A stretch of 64,000 nt of DNA from Actinobacteria bacterium OV320. GTDB taxonomy: Bacteria; Actinomycetota; Actinomycetes; Streptomycetales; Streptomycetaceae. The stretch is taken from the NCBI GenBank assembly GCA_001298545.1, contig LJCX01000023.1, positions 310,001 to 374,000 on the forward strand, read 5' to 3'. Positions within the stretch are counted from its first letter, which is position 1. Every line of letters begins with the position of its first letter. Shown here one piece after another: positions 47,305 through 56,274 of this stretch. The position numbers and the translations under genes were made by a program. Below the pieces are notes generated by a model. It was not told where the DNA came from, ran no database searches, and was given only the letters and a program-made list of their open reading frames with translations.

Positions 47305-47393
47305 GACCCCCCTGAGCTGCTTGGACGTTCTGTCCGGGCATCGCATCGCGGCCGTCGTGGGAGAATGAAGTACGTGCTTCTCCCCCTGGCTGA

Positions 47394-48875
<1,482 letters not shown>

Positions 48876-48932
48876 CTCCGCGAGGCGCTCCGCTGGTCGG
48901 CGCCGGTGAACGGTGCTGATCGTCGCCTTCCA

Positions 48933-49012
48933 GGTGCGGGTTCGCCGTGGCTGGTCGCGCCCACGCGGCGCAGCCGCATATCGGCACAGCCCCGCGCCCC
49001 TTTCGGAGGCGT
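48933..49012 (+). repeat. Interspersed Streptomyces intergenic repeat
   Basis: The segment contains GCGGGTTCGCCGTGGCTGG, TCGCGCCCACGCGGCG, CAGCCGCATATCGGCACAGC and CCCGCGCCCC in order. I recall nearly the same series in intergenic regions of many Streptomyces. Part of it (CGCGGCGCAGCCGCATA) can fold. It may contribute to transcription termination after guaB1. Confidence 0.55.
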
Positions 49013-49059
49013 TCAGCTCCCGTGCAATGAATACGCACCCCTGTGCGATGAACGCAACG

Positions 49060-49081
49060 ATCTTGCGTGTATGCGCAAGAT
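49060..49081 (+). promoter_or_regulatory. 22-base palindrome, candidate Lrp/AsnC operator
   Basis: ATCTTGCG (49060-49067) and CGCAAGAT (49074-49081) form a perfect inverted repeat with a six-base centre, flanked by further GCAA and TTGC half-sites. It lies upstream of the permease that precedes an Lrp/AsnC regulator, so it is a likely binding site of that regulator (inference). Confidence 0.45.
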
Positions 49082-49226
49082 TGCAGCATTACGAGTGCTA
49101 CGGCCCTGCTCATAGGGTCGTGCGCTGTACGTAGCGTGGCGGGGACCCCGCTCGGTGGGTTCCTGCTCGCGCAGGTGTGCCGCCGGTTCCCGTCACGCCG
49201 AGAGGCAGCGACGAAGGAGTCAGCGC

Positions 49227-50702
49227 GTGCTCGATCAAGGCGCACCCCCGCAACAACGCAGTCGGACCACCCCCGCGTCCCCGGGGCCCGTCGCGCGTCT
49301 CATGCGGCGCAAGCCCGTGGAACACCTGGTCGCCGAGGGCGGCCAGGGCGAGGGAGGCTCGCTCAGGCGCTCCCTCGGGCTGTGGCAGCTCACGATGATC
49401 AGCATCGGCGCCACCCTCGGCACCGGCATCTTCGTCGTTCTCGGCGAGGCGGTGCCCAAGGCCGGTCCCGCCGTCACGCTCTCCTTCGTGATCGCCGGAC
49501 TCACCGCGCTCTTCTCGGCTCTGTCCTACGCCGAACTGGCGGGCACCATCCCGGTCGCCGGCTCCTCGTACTCGTACGCTTACGCGACGATGGGCGAACT
49601 GATCGCCTGGATCTGCGGCTGGTGTCTGGTCCTGGAGTACGGCGTGTCGGTCGCCGCCGTGGCCGTCGGCTGGGGCGAGTACCTCAACGAGCTGCTCGAC
49701 GGGACGATCGGGGTGACCATCCCGGACGCGCTGTCGGCGCCGCCCGGGGACGGTGGCATCTTCAACCTGCCGGCCCTCATCGTGGTCCTGCTCGCCATGG
49801 CCTTCCTGCTCGGCGGCGCCCGCGAGTCGGCGCGCGCCAACACCGTCATGGTGGCCGTGAAGATCGCCGCGCTGGTGCTGTTCTGCGCCATCGGTGTCCA
49901 GGGTTTCCGCTCCGGAAACTACGAGCACTTCATGCCGCTGGGCATGGCGGGCGTCAGCGCGGCCGGTGCGACGCTGTTCTTCTCGTACATCGGCTTCGAC
50001 GCCGCCTCCACCGCCGGTGAGGAGGCCAAGAACGCGCAGCGCGACCTGCCCCGCGCGATCATGCTGTCGCTCGTCATCGTGACGGCGCTGTACGTCCTCG
50101 TCGCGGCCGTCGCCGTGGGCGCCAAGCCCTGGCAGCGGTTCGGCGACTCCGAGGCCGCGCTCGCGCAGATCATGCGGGACGTGACCGGCCAGTCCTTCTG
50201 GGGCACCCTCCTCGCCTTCTGCGCGGTCATCGCCATCGCGAGCGTCGTCCTGACCGTGCTGTACGGCCAGACCCGCATCCTCTTCGCGATGTCCCGGGAC
50301 GGCCTGGTGCCCAAGGTGTTCTCCCGCGTCCACCCGAAGACCGGCACGCCCCGCACGAACACGGTGATCGTGTCGCTGTTCTGCGGTGTGCTGGCCGCCG
50401 CGATCCCGTTGGGCCAGCTGGCGGACGCCACCAGCATCGGTACGCTGTTCGCGTTCGGGCTGGTCAACATCGCGGTCGTGGTGCTGCGCCGGACCCGTCC
50501 CGAGATGCCCCGGACCTTCCGGGTGCCGCTCTCGCCGGTACTGCCGGCTCTGGGGCTCGCCTTCTGCGTCTGGATGATGGGCAGCCTTTCGGCCGTCACC
50601 TGGGTGGTCTTCGGAGTCTGGATGGCGGTCGGGCTCGTGTTCTACTTCCTTTACGGCCACCGCCGCTCCCGCCTCGCAGCGCCCGCACCATCTGAGAAGT
50701 GA
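49227..50702 (+). CDS. APC-superfamily amino acid permease (cationic amino acid transporter type)
   Basis: This 491-residue transporter has about 12 to 14 membrane helices. The first carries the APC signature ISIGATLGTGIFVVLGEA, and FFSYIGFDAASTAGEEAKNAQRDLPRAI and YGQTRILFAMSRDGLVP are typical of the cationic amino acid (CAT) subfamily. The substrate is probably an amino acid such as arginine, lysine or ornithine (inference). The GTG at 49227 has GGAG seven bases upstream. An Lrp/AsnC regulator gene follows after ten bases. Confidence 0.9.
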   Translation: MLDQGAPPQQRSRTTPASPGPVARLMRRKPVEHLVAEGGQGEGGSLRRSLGLWQLTMISIGATLGTGIFVVLGEAVPKAGPAVTLSFVIAGLTALFSALSYAELAGTIPVAGSSYSYAYATMGELIAWICGWCLVLEYGVSVAAVAVGWGEYLNELLDGTIGVTIPDALSAPPGDGGIFNLPALIVVLLAMAFLLGGARESARANTVMVAVKIAALVLFCAIGVQGFRSGNYEHFMPLGMAGVSAAGATLFFSYIGFDAASTAGEEAKNAQRDLPRAIMLSLVIVTALYVLVAAVAVGAKPWQRFGDSEAALAQIMRDVTGQSFWGTLLAFCAVIAIASVVLTVLYGQTRILFAMSRDGLVPKVFSRVHPKTGTPRTNTVIVSLFCGVLAAAIPLGQLADATSIGTLFAFGLVNIAVVVLRRTRPEMPRTFRVPLSPVLPALGLAFCVWMMGSLSAVTWVVFGVWMAVGLVFYFLYGHRRSRLAAPAPSEK

Positions 50703-50712
50703 ACAACCCACT

Positions 50713-51165
50713 GTGCTGAACGATCTCGACGAACGCATCGTGCACGCCCTCGCCGAGGACGCCCGCCGCTCCTTCGCGGACATCGGGCAACTGGTCGGCC
50801 TGTCCGCGCCCGCCGTGAAGCGGCGCGTGGACCGGCTGCGGGCCACCGGGGCGATCACCGGTTTCACCGTACGGGTCGACCCGGCGGCCCTCGGCTGGGA
50901 GACCGAAGGGTTCGTCGAGATCTACTGCCGGCGCAACACCTCCCCGGAGACCATCCAGCGGGGCCTGGAGCGCTACCAGGAGGTGGTGGCCGCGTCCACC
51001 GTCACCGGGGAGGCGGACGCCGTCGCCCAGGTCTTCGCCGCCGACATGCGCCACTTCGAGCGGGTCCTCGAGCGCATCGCGGGGGAGCCGTTCGTGGAAC
51101 GGACGAAGTCCGTGCTCGTGCTGTCGCCGCTCCTGCGCCGCTTCTCAGCAGGCTCACCGACCTGA
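50713..51165 (+). CDS. Lrp/AsnC-family transcriptional regulator
   Basis: This 150-residue regulator has an N-terminal winged helix (LDERIVHALAEDARRSFADIGQLVGLSAPAVKRRVDRL) and a C-terminal RAM ligand-binding domain with AASTVTGEADAVAQVFA. Such proteins sense amino acids and form octamers that wrap DNA. It is in one operon with the permease and likely controls it. Confidence 0.92.
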   Translation: MLNDLDERIVHALAEDARRSFADIGQLVGLSAPAVKRRVDRLRATGAITGFTVRVDPAALGWETEGFVEIYCRRNTSPETIQRGLERYQEVVAASTVTGEADAVAQVFAADMRHFERVLERIAGEPFVERTKSVLVLSPLLRRFSAGSPT

Positions 51166-51188
51166 GCGAACCCGGACCGGCCTGAGCC

Positions 51189-51308
51189 GGTCCGGGCCCA
51201 CCTGAGCAGATCGGGGACGGCCCGGGCCGCCTGAGCCGATCGGGGGTAGGTCCGGGCCGCCTGAGCCGATCCGGATCCGTCCGGGCCATCTGGGCCGATC
51301 CGGCGTGG
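51189..51308. repeat. Four 30-bp tandem repeats
   Basis: Units at 51189-51218, 51219-51248, 51249-51278 and 51279-51308 share the core GTCCGGGCC-CCTGAGCCGATC with exact 30-base spacing. They lie between the convergent Lrp and GntR genes. Confidence 0.9.
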
Positions 51309-51363
51309 CTCGCGCCGTACCCGCCCGGGGTGGTGGCGGGGGCCGATCAGGGTCGGGCAGGGG

Positions 51364-52104
51364 CTACCCGGCCGTCTTTCGGGCCAGTGCGTTGTTTCCG
51401 ATCGAGTTGTGCACGCTGAAGCTGACCGCGTCCGAGCGGTAGCGGTCGTCCGACCACTCCACCGGGCGGCCCTCGCGGGTCGTGGTGACCCGGCGGACGC
51501 GCAGCAGGGGGCTCGTGCGGCGGATGGCGAGCAGTTCGGCGTCCTGGGCGCCCGCCGCCACCGCGTCGATGACATGCTCGCCGTAGGCGAAGACCAGCCC
51601 GGTGTCGTCGAGGAGGCGCTGGGTCACCGAGGGGCAGTCCGGCTCGATCGACTCGACGGCCGGGGAGATCCAGTCCGCGTACACGGTCCGCTCCAGGAGC
51701 ACCGGCTCGCCGTCCAGGCCGCGCAGCCGCAGGACGTGCAACACGGGTGTCCCGTCGCGGAGTTGGAGGCGTACCGCGTCCTCGGTGCCGGCCGGGCGGT
51801 ACTCCTGGGCGACGACCCGGCCGGTCGCCTCGCGGCCCATCGCGCGCGCCCACTGGGCGAAGCTGCGCAGCTCGGCGAAGCTCTGGCTGCGGCGGCTGGC
51901 CAGGACCACGCGGCGGGCGCCCTGGCGGGAGCCGATGAGGCCCTCGGCGGTCAGCGCGGCGACGGCCTGGCGGACCGTGCCGCGCGAGACGCCGTACCGG
52001 GCGGCGAGGTCGGTCTCGGCGGGCAGCCGCGCCCCGACCGCGTACTCCTCGCGGTCGATCGCGCGGCGCAGTGCGTCGGCGATCTCCTCGTGTCGCGCGG
52101 CCAT
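51364..52104 (-). CDS. GntR/HutC-family transcriptional regulator with UTRA domain
   Basis: This 246-residue regulator has an N-terminal GntR winged helix (HEEIADALRRAIDREEYAVGARLPAETDLAARYGVSRGTVRQAVAAL) and a C-terminal UTRA ligand-binding domain (from about 85, with LHVLRLRGLDGEPVLLERTVYAD). PhnF-like members of this group often control uptake of phosphorus or amine compounds. The ATG at 52104 has GAGGGGAAG just upstream; longer frames are not supported. It is divergent from the ABC importer operon and most likely its regulator. Confidence 0.9.
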   Translation of the reverse strand: MAARHEEIADALRRAIDREEYAVGARLPAETDLAARYGVSRGTVRQAVAALTAEGLIGSRQGARRVVLASRRSQSFAELRSFAQWARAMGREATGRVVAQEYRPAGTEDAVRLQLRDGTPVLHVLRLRGLDGEPVLLERTVYADWISPAVESIEPDCPSVTQRLLDDTGLVFAYGEHVIDAVAAGAQDAELLAIRRTSPLLRVRRVTTTREGRPVEWSDDRYRSDAVSFSVHNSIGNNALARKTAG

Positions 52105-52250
52105 GCTTCCCCTCTGCGTCGACGGCTGTACACAGCTTGACCAGCCTAGTCGACCTGCGGAGCTGCTCGGCTTCCATCGCAACTGTGCGTGAAATCGGGG
52201 CTCAGGGTTTCGCCAGTGTTTACGAAGGGGACACCAGCGGCGTGCGTACT

Positions 52251-52280
52251 GAGGCCAACTTGTTCAGACAAGTTGCCCTC
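52251..52280 (+). promoter_or_regulatory. 30-base inverted repeat, candidate GntR operator
   Basis: CAACTTGT (52256-52263) and ACAAGTTG (52268-52275) are perfect inverted arms around TCAG, extended by GAGG (52251-52254) and CCTC (52277-52280). It lies 36 bases before the ABC operon start. It could be an operator for the divergent GntR protein or fold as a leader hairpin. Confidence 0.5.
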
Positions 52281-52315
52281 GTCTCCTGCATTCTCGCGCG
52301 TCCCCTGGAGAAGCC

Positions 52316-53473
52316 GTGACCGTGCCCCTGCCGAGAACAGCCGTCCGTGGCGGTGCCCTCGCCGCCGTCGCCGTACTCGCCCTGAGCGCCTGTGGCGCCG
52401 CCCCCGACACCAGCACCTCCACCGCCGACGGCAAGAACGCCGCCACCGCCACCTCCGCCGCCGACTTCGGCGGCCTCGACGCCCTGGTGAAGGCGGCGAA
52501 GAAGGAGGGCACGCTGAACGCCATCGCGCTGCCCCGCGACTGGGCCAACTACGGCGCCCTCATCGACGGCTTCCAGAAGAAGTACGGCATCAAGATCGCG
52601 GTCGAGAACCCCGACGGCTCCAGCCAGGACGAGATCAACGCCGTCACCTCCAGGAAGGGCCAGGACCGCGCGCCGGACGTCCTCGACCTCGGCAGTTCCT
52701 TCGCACTGAGCGCCGCCCAGCAGGGGCTGCTCGCGCCGTACGAGGTGGCGTCGTACGCCGACCTCCCCGAGGGGCAGAAGGACGCGAAGGCCCGCTGGTA
52801 CAACGACTACGGCGGCTACATCTCCATCGGCTGCGACGCCAAGCGCGTCAAGACCTGTCCGACCACCTTCGCGGATCTGCTCGAGCCCCGGTACAAGGGT
52901 CAGGTCGCCCTCAACGGCAACCCCACCAAGTCCGGCTCCGCCTTCGGGGGCGTCTACGCGGCCTCCCTCGCGAACGGCGGCTCCTTCGACGACATCCAGC
53001 CCGGCCTCGACTTCTTCGCCGAGCTGAAGAAGAACGGCAACTACACGCCCGTCGAGTCGACCCCGGCCACCGTCGAGAAGGGCGAGACGCCCATCAGCAT
53101 CGACTGGGACTACCTCAACGCCGGATACGCCGACGAGTTCAAGTCCAAGGGCGTCGACTGGAAGGTGTCGGTGCCCAGCGACGGCCAGTTCTCCCAGTAC
53201 TACTCCCAGGCGATCAACAAGGACGCCCCGCACCCGGCGGCCGCCCGCCTGTGGCAGGAGTACCTCTACAGCGCCGACGGCCAGAACCTGTGGCTCAAGG
53301 GGTACGCGCGGCCGGCCCTGATGACCGCCATGGAGAAGGCCGGCACCCTCGACAGGACGGCCGCGGCCAAGCTGCCCGAGGTCTCCGGGACGCCCACCTT
53401 CCCGACCGAGGACCAGCAGAGCAAGGCCAAGACGGTCCTCGGGCAGGGCTGGGCCAAGGCCGTCTCCGGATGA
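52316..53473 (+). CDS. ABC importer substrate-binding lipoprotein
   Basis: This 385-residue protein has a lipoprotein signal ending LALSAC (Cys near residue 25) and a periplasmic-binding fold of the PotD/FbpA/AEP-binding type: KKEGTLNAIALPRDWANY, PDVLDLGSSFALSA, and SIDWDYLNAG. Ligands of this class include iron, spermidine, thiamine and 2-aminoethylphosphonate; the present ligand is unknown. The last gene of the operon argues for a phosphorylated compound (inference). A GTG six bases further in could also be the start. Its stop overlaps the first permease. Confidence 0.9.
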   Translation: MTVPLPRTAVRGGALAAVAVLALSACGAAPDTSTSTADGKNAATATSAADFGGLDALVKAAKKEGTLNAIALPRDWANYGALIDGFQKKYGIKIAVENPDGSSQDEINAVTSRKGQDRAPDVLDLGSSFALSAAQQGLLAPYEVASYADLPEGQKDAKARWYNDYGGYISIGCDAKRVKTCPTTFADLLEPRYKGQVALNGNPTKSGSAFGGVYAASLANGGSFDDIQPGLDFFAELKKNGNYTPVESTPATVEKGETPISIDWDYLNAGYADEFKSKGVDWKVSVPSDGQFSQYYSQAINKDAPHPAAARLWQEYLYSADGQNLWLKGYARPALMTAMEKAGTLDRTAAAKLPEVSGTPTFPTEDQQSKAKTVLGQGWAKAVSG

Positions 53474-54366
53474 CCTCCACCGCCGTACGGGTCGACATGG
53501 CGCCCGCCGCTCCGGTGAAGCGGCGGCGCCGTGCCCTCGGCTGGCTCGCCGTCGTCCCGTTGCTCGCCTTCACCGCGCTCGCCTTCGGGCTGCCCGCCGT
53601 GGCCATGCTCGACGGCGCGTTCACCGCCAAGGACCCCGCCACGGGCGCCACCTCGTACACGGCCGACAACCTGACGGCCTCCCTGCGGGGCGCGTACCTG
53701 ACGGCCCTGCTCGGCAGCGTGAAGCTGTCCGCGGTGTCGGCGGGGCTGGGGGCGCTGCTCGGACTGCCGCTGGCCCAGGCCGTCGTGACCTCCCGCTTCC
53801 GCGCGCTGCGCGAGGCGGTGCTCACCGCGTCCGGGGTGCTCGCCAACTTCGGCGGCGTCCCGCTGGCGTTCGCCTTCGTCGCCACACTCGGCAACGCCGG
53901 TGTGCTGACCCGGCACTTCGGCCTCACCGACCACGGCTGGGACCTGTACAGCTTCTGGGGACTGGTGATCGTCTACCTGTACTTCCTGATCCCGCTGATG
54001 GTGCTCACCATCACGCCCGCCCTGGAGGGCCTGCGCTCCCAGTGGCGCGAGGCGGCGCAGAACAACGGCGCGACCGCCGCGCAGTACTGGCGGCACGTCG
54101 CCCTGCCCGTCCTGCTGCCCTCGCTGCTCGGCGGCCTGGTGCTGCTCTTCGGCAGCGCCTTCGCCGCGTACGCCACCGCCGCCGCCATGGTGGGCAGCTC
54201 CATCCCGCTGGTCACCCTCCAGATCGCCGACGCCATCTCCGGCAACGTGCTCGTCGGCCAGGAGAACGTGGCGCTCGCCCTCAGCCTCGACATGGTCCTG
54301 GTCGCGGGCCTGGTCATGGCGGTGTATCTGCCCCTGCAACGACGGAGCGCGCGATGGCTCGCCTGA
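53470..54366 (+). CDS. ABC importer permease 1
   Basis: This 298-residue membrane protein has about six helices and the permease EAA-type loop (REAAQNNGATAAQYWRHVALPVLLPS) that contacts the ATPase. It starts inside the end of the binding-protein gene and its end overlaps permease 2 by 13 bases. It resembles the PotB/CysU type. Confidence 0.92.
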   Translation: MTSTAVRVDMAPAAPVKRRRRALGWLAVVPLLAFTALAFGLPAVAMLDGAFTAKDPATGATSYTADNLTASLRGAYLTALLGSVKLSAVSAGLGALLGLPLAQAVVTSRFRALREAVLTASGVLANFGGVPLAFAFVATLGNAGVLTRHFGLTDHGWDLYSFWGLVIVYLYFLIPLMVLTITPALEGLRSQWREAAQNNGATAAQYWRHVALPVLLPSLLGGLVLLFGSAFAAYATAAAMVGSSIPLVTLQIADAISGNVLVGQENVALALSLDMVLVAGLVMAVYLPLQRRSARWLA

Positions 54367-55166
54367 ACCTGTGGCGGTGGGGAGTCCTCGGCCTCGCCGG
54401 ACTGTACTTCCTGGTCCCGCTGGCCGCGTCGGTCGTCTTCACCGTCGACGTGCCCGGACAGGGCGTCACCTTCGACGCCTACAGCCGGATCTTCTCCACG
54501 GCGGGCTTCGGATCCAGTCTGCTGCTCTCGCTGGAGCTGGCCGTCGCCACCATCGCCGTCGTCCTGCTGCTGATGGTGCCGGCCATGGTGGCGCTGCGGC
54601 TGGGCGCGCCCCGGCTGCGGCCGGTCGTCGAGGTGGTGTGCTCACTGCCGCTGGTCGTGCCGCCGATCGCGTTCGTCGCCGGCATCGGGACGGTGCTGAA
54701 ATGGGGGCCCGAACATCTCTCGCGCACGCCGCTGTTCCAGACCTTCGTGGCGATCCAGAACCCCGACTTCCCCGTGGTGCTCGTCCTGGCGTACGTCGTG
54801 ATGGCGCTGCCGTTCGTGTACCGGGCCCTGGACGCGGGGCTGCGCTCCGTCGATGTGGCCACCCTCGTCGAGGCCGCCCGCAGCTGCGGGGCCGGCTGGC
54901 CGCAGGCGCTGGTCCGGGCCGTCCTGCCCAATCTGCGCGGCGCGCTGCTCAACGCCTCCTTCCTCACCCTGGCCCTGGTGCTCGGCGAGTTCACCGTGGC
55001 GCAGCTGCTCGGCTTCCAGCCCTTCGCCGTCTGGATCGTGAACGTCAGCGGTTCGCAGGCCCAGCTGTCCGTCGCCGTGTCCGTGCTCAGCCTGCTCGTG
55101 ACCTGGCTGCTCCTCCTCGTCCTCGCCGGCTTCGGCGGGCGCACCCGTCCAACTTCCCGGGGATGA
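54354..55166 (+). CDS. ABC importer permease 2
   Basis: This 270-residue membrane protein has six predicted helices and an EAA loop (LVEAARSCGAGWPQALVRAVLPNLRGAL). It resembles PotC/CysW and should pair with permease 1. The ATG at 54354 lies within permease 1, so the two are coupled. The ATPase gene begins three bases after its stop. Confidence 0.92.
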   Translation: MARLNLWRWGVLGLAGLYFLVPLAASVVFTVDVPGQGVTFDAYSRIFSTAGFGSSLLLSLELAVATIAVVLLLMVPAMVALRLGAPRLRPVVEVVCSLPLVVPPIAFVAGIGTVLKWGPEHLSRTPLFQTFVAIQNPDFPVVLVLAYVVMALPFVYRALDAGLRSVDVATLVEAARSCGAGWPQALVRAVLPNLRGALLNASFLTLALVLGEFTVAQLLGFQPFAVWIVNVSGSQAQLSVAVSVLSLLVTWLLLLVLAGFGGRTRPTSRG

Positions 55167-55169
55167 ACC

Positions 55170-56252
55170 ATGACCGTGCTCGACAAGACAGCGACGACGG
55201 AGCCGACGACGAACGCGGCGACCGTCGAATTCCGCGGCCTGCGAAGGGAGTTCGGGCCGACCGTCGCCCTCGACGGCCTCGACCTCACCGTCCGGCCGGG
55301 TGAACTCCTCGCCCTGCTGGGCCCCTCCGGCTGCGGCAAGACCACCGCGCTGCGGATGCTCGCCGGGTTCGAACACCCCGACGCCGGCGAGGTGCTGGTC
55401 GACGGCGAGGACGTCACCCGGGTGCCGGCCCACCGCCGCGACGCCGGGATGGTGTTCCAGTCCTACAGCCTCTTCCCGCACCTCGACGCGCTCGACAACG
55501 TGGCCTTCGGGCTGCGGATGCGCAAGGTGCGCACCGCCGAACGGCGGTCCCGGGCAGCCGAGTTGCTGGAGCTGGTGGGCCTCGCCGACAAGGGCGCACG
55601 GTTCCCGCACCAGCTCTCCGGCGGACAGCAGCAGCGCGTCGCCCTGGCCCGCGCCCTCGCCCTGCGCCCGCGCGTCCTGCTCCTCGACGAACCGCTCTCC
55701 GCGCTCGACGCCAAGGTGCGGCTGACCCTGCGCGAGGAGATCCGGCGGCTCCAGCAGGAGCTCGGCATCACCACCCTGTTCGTCACCCACGACCAGGAGG
55801 AGGCCCTGTCCATGGCGGACCGGGTCGCCGTGATGCAGGCCGGACGGCTCGAACAGTGCGCCGCCCCTGCCGAGTTGTACGGCCGGCCCGCCACGGCCTT
55901 CGTCGCCGAGTTCGTGGGCACGACGAGCCGGATCCCCGGACACCTCGACGGCGGGACCGTCGAGGTGCTCGGGCGCCGGCTGCCCGTCGACGGCAGGATC
56001 CCGGCCGCGACCGAGGTGGACGTACTGGTGCGCCCTGAGGCGGTGCGGGTGCGGGCCGAGGACGGCGGGGACGCCCGCGTGGTCGCCACCTCCTTCCTGG
56101 GCGCGGCCGTCCGGGTCACCGTCCGGCTCGCCGACGGCACCGAGGTCAAGGCCGACCTGCCCGCCCACGAGGCCGCCGAGCTCACCGCGGGCGCCGCGGT
56201 GGGCCTGTCGCTGCCCGACCGCCCGGTGCTCGTCGCCGAACGTACGTCCTGA
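55170..56252 (+). CDS. ABC importer ATP-binding protein
   Basis: This 360-residue ATPase has Walker A GPSGCGKTTAL, the Q-loop FQSYSLFPHL, signature LSGGQQQRVALARAL, Walker B VLLLDEPLSALD and the H-loop FVTHDQEEAL. A C-terminal TOBE domain (about 270-355) may sense substrate. The type is that of spermidine, iron and aminoethylphosphonate importers (PotA/FbpC). Confidence 0.95.
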   Translation: MTVLDKTATTEPTTNAATVEFRGLRREFGPTVALDGLDLTVRPGELLALLGPSGCGKTTALRMLAGFEHPDAGEVLVDGEDVTRVPAHRRDAGMVFQSYSLFPHLDALDNVAFGLRMRKVRTAERRSRAAELLELVGLADKGARFPHQLSGGQQQRVALARALALRPRVLLLDEPLSALDAKVRLTLREEIRRLQQELGITTLFVTHDQEEALSMADRVAVMQAGRLEQCAAPAELYGRPATAFVAEFVGTTSRIPGHLDGGTVEVLGRRLPVDGRIPAATEVDVLVRPEAVRVRAEDGGDARVVATSFLGAAVRVTVRLADGTEVKADLPAHEAAELTAGAAVGLSLPDRPVLVAERTS

Positions 56253-56274
56253 TCCCCCACCGAAAGAGGCAACC

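Larger units (their letters stand above)
48876..49226. other. guaB1-permease intergenic region
   Basis: This 351-base gap holds no gene. The left half carries the interspersed repeat at 48933-49012; the middle (49021-49086) is rich in GCAA/TTGC and GCGCAA half-sites with one 22-base palindrome and may be an operator region; the right part leads to the permease ribosome site GAAGGAG at 49213-49219. Confidence 0.6.

Noticed and set aside
51189..51308. Possible CRISPR array of 30-bp repeats
   Set aside because: Repeats directly abut one another with no unique spacers, and no cas genes are present.
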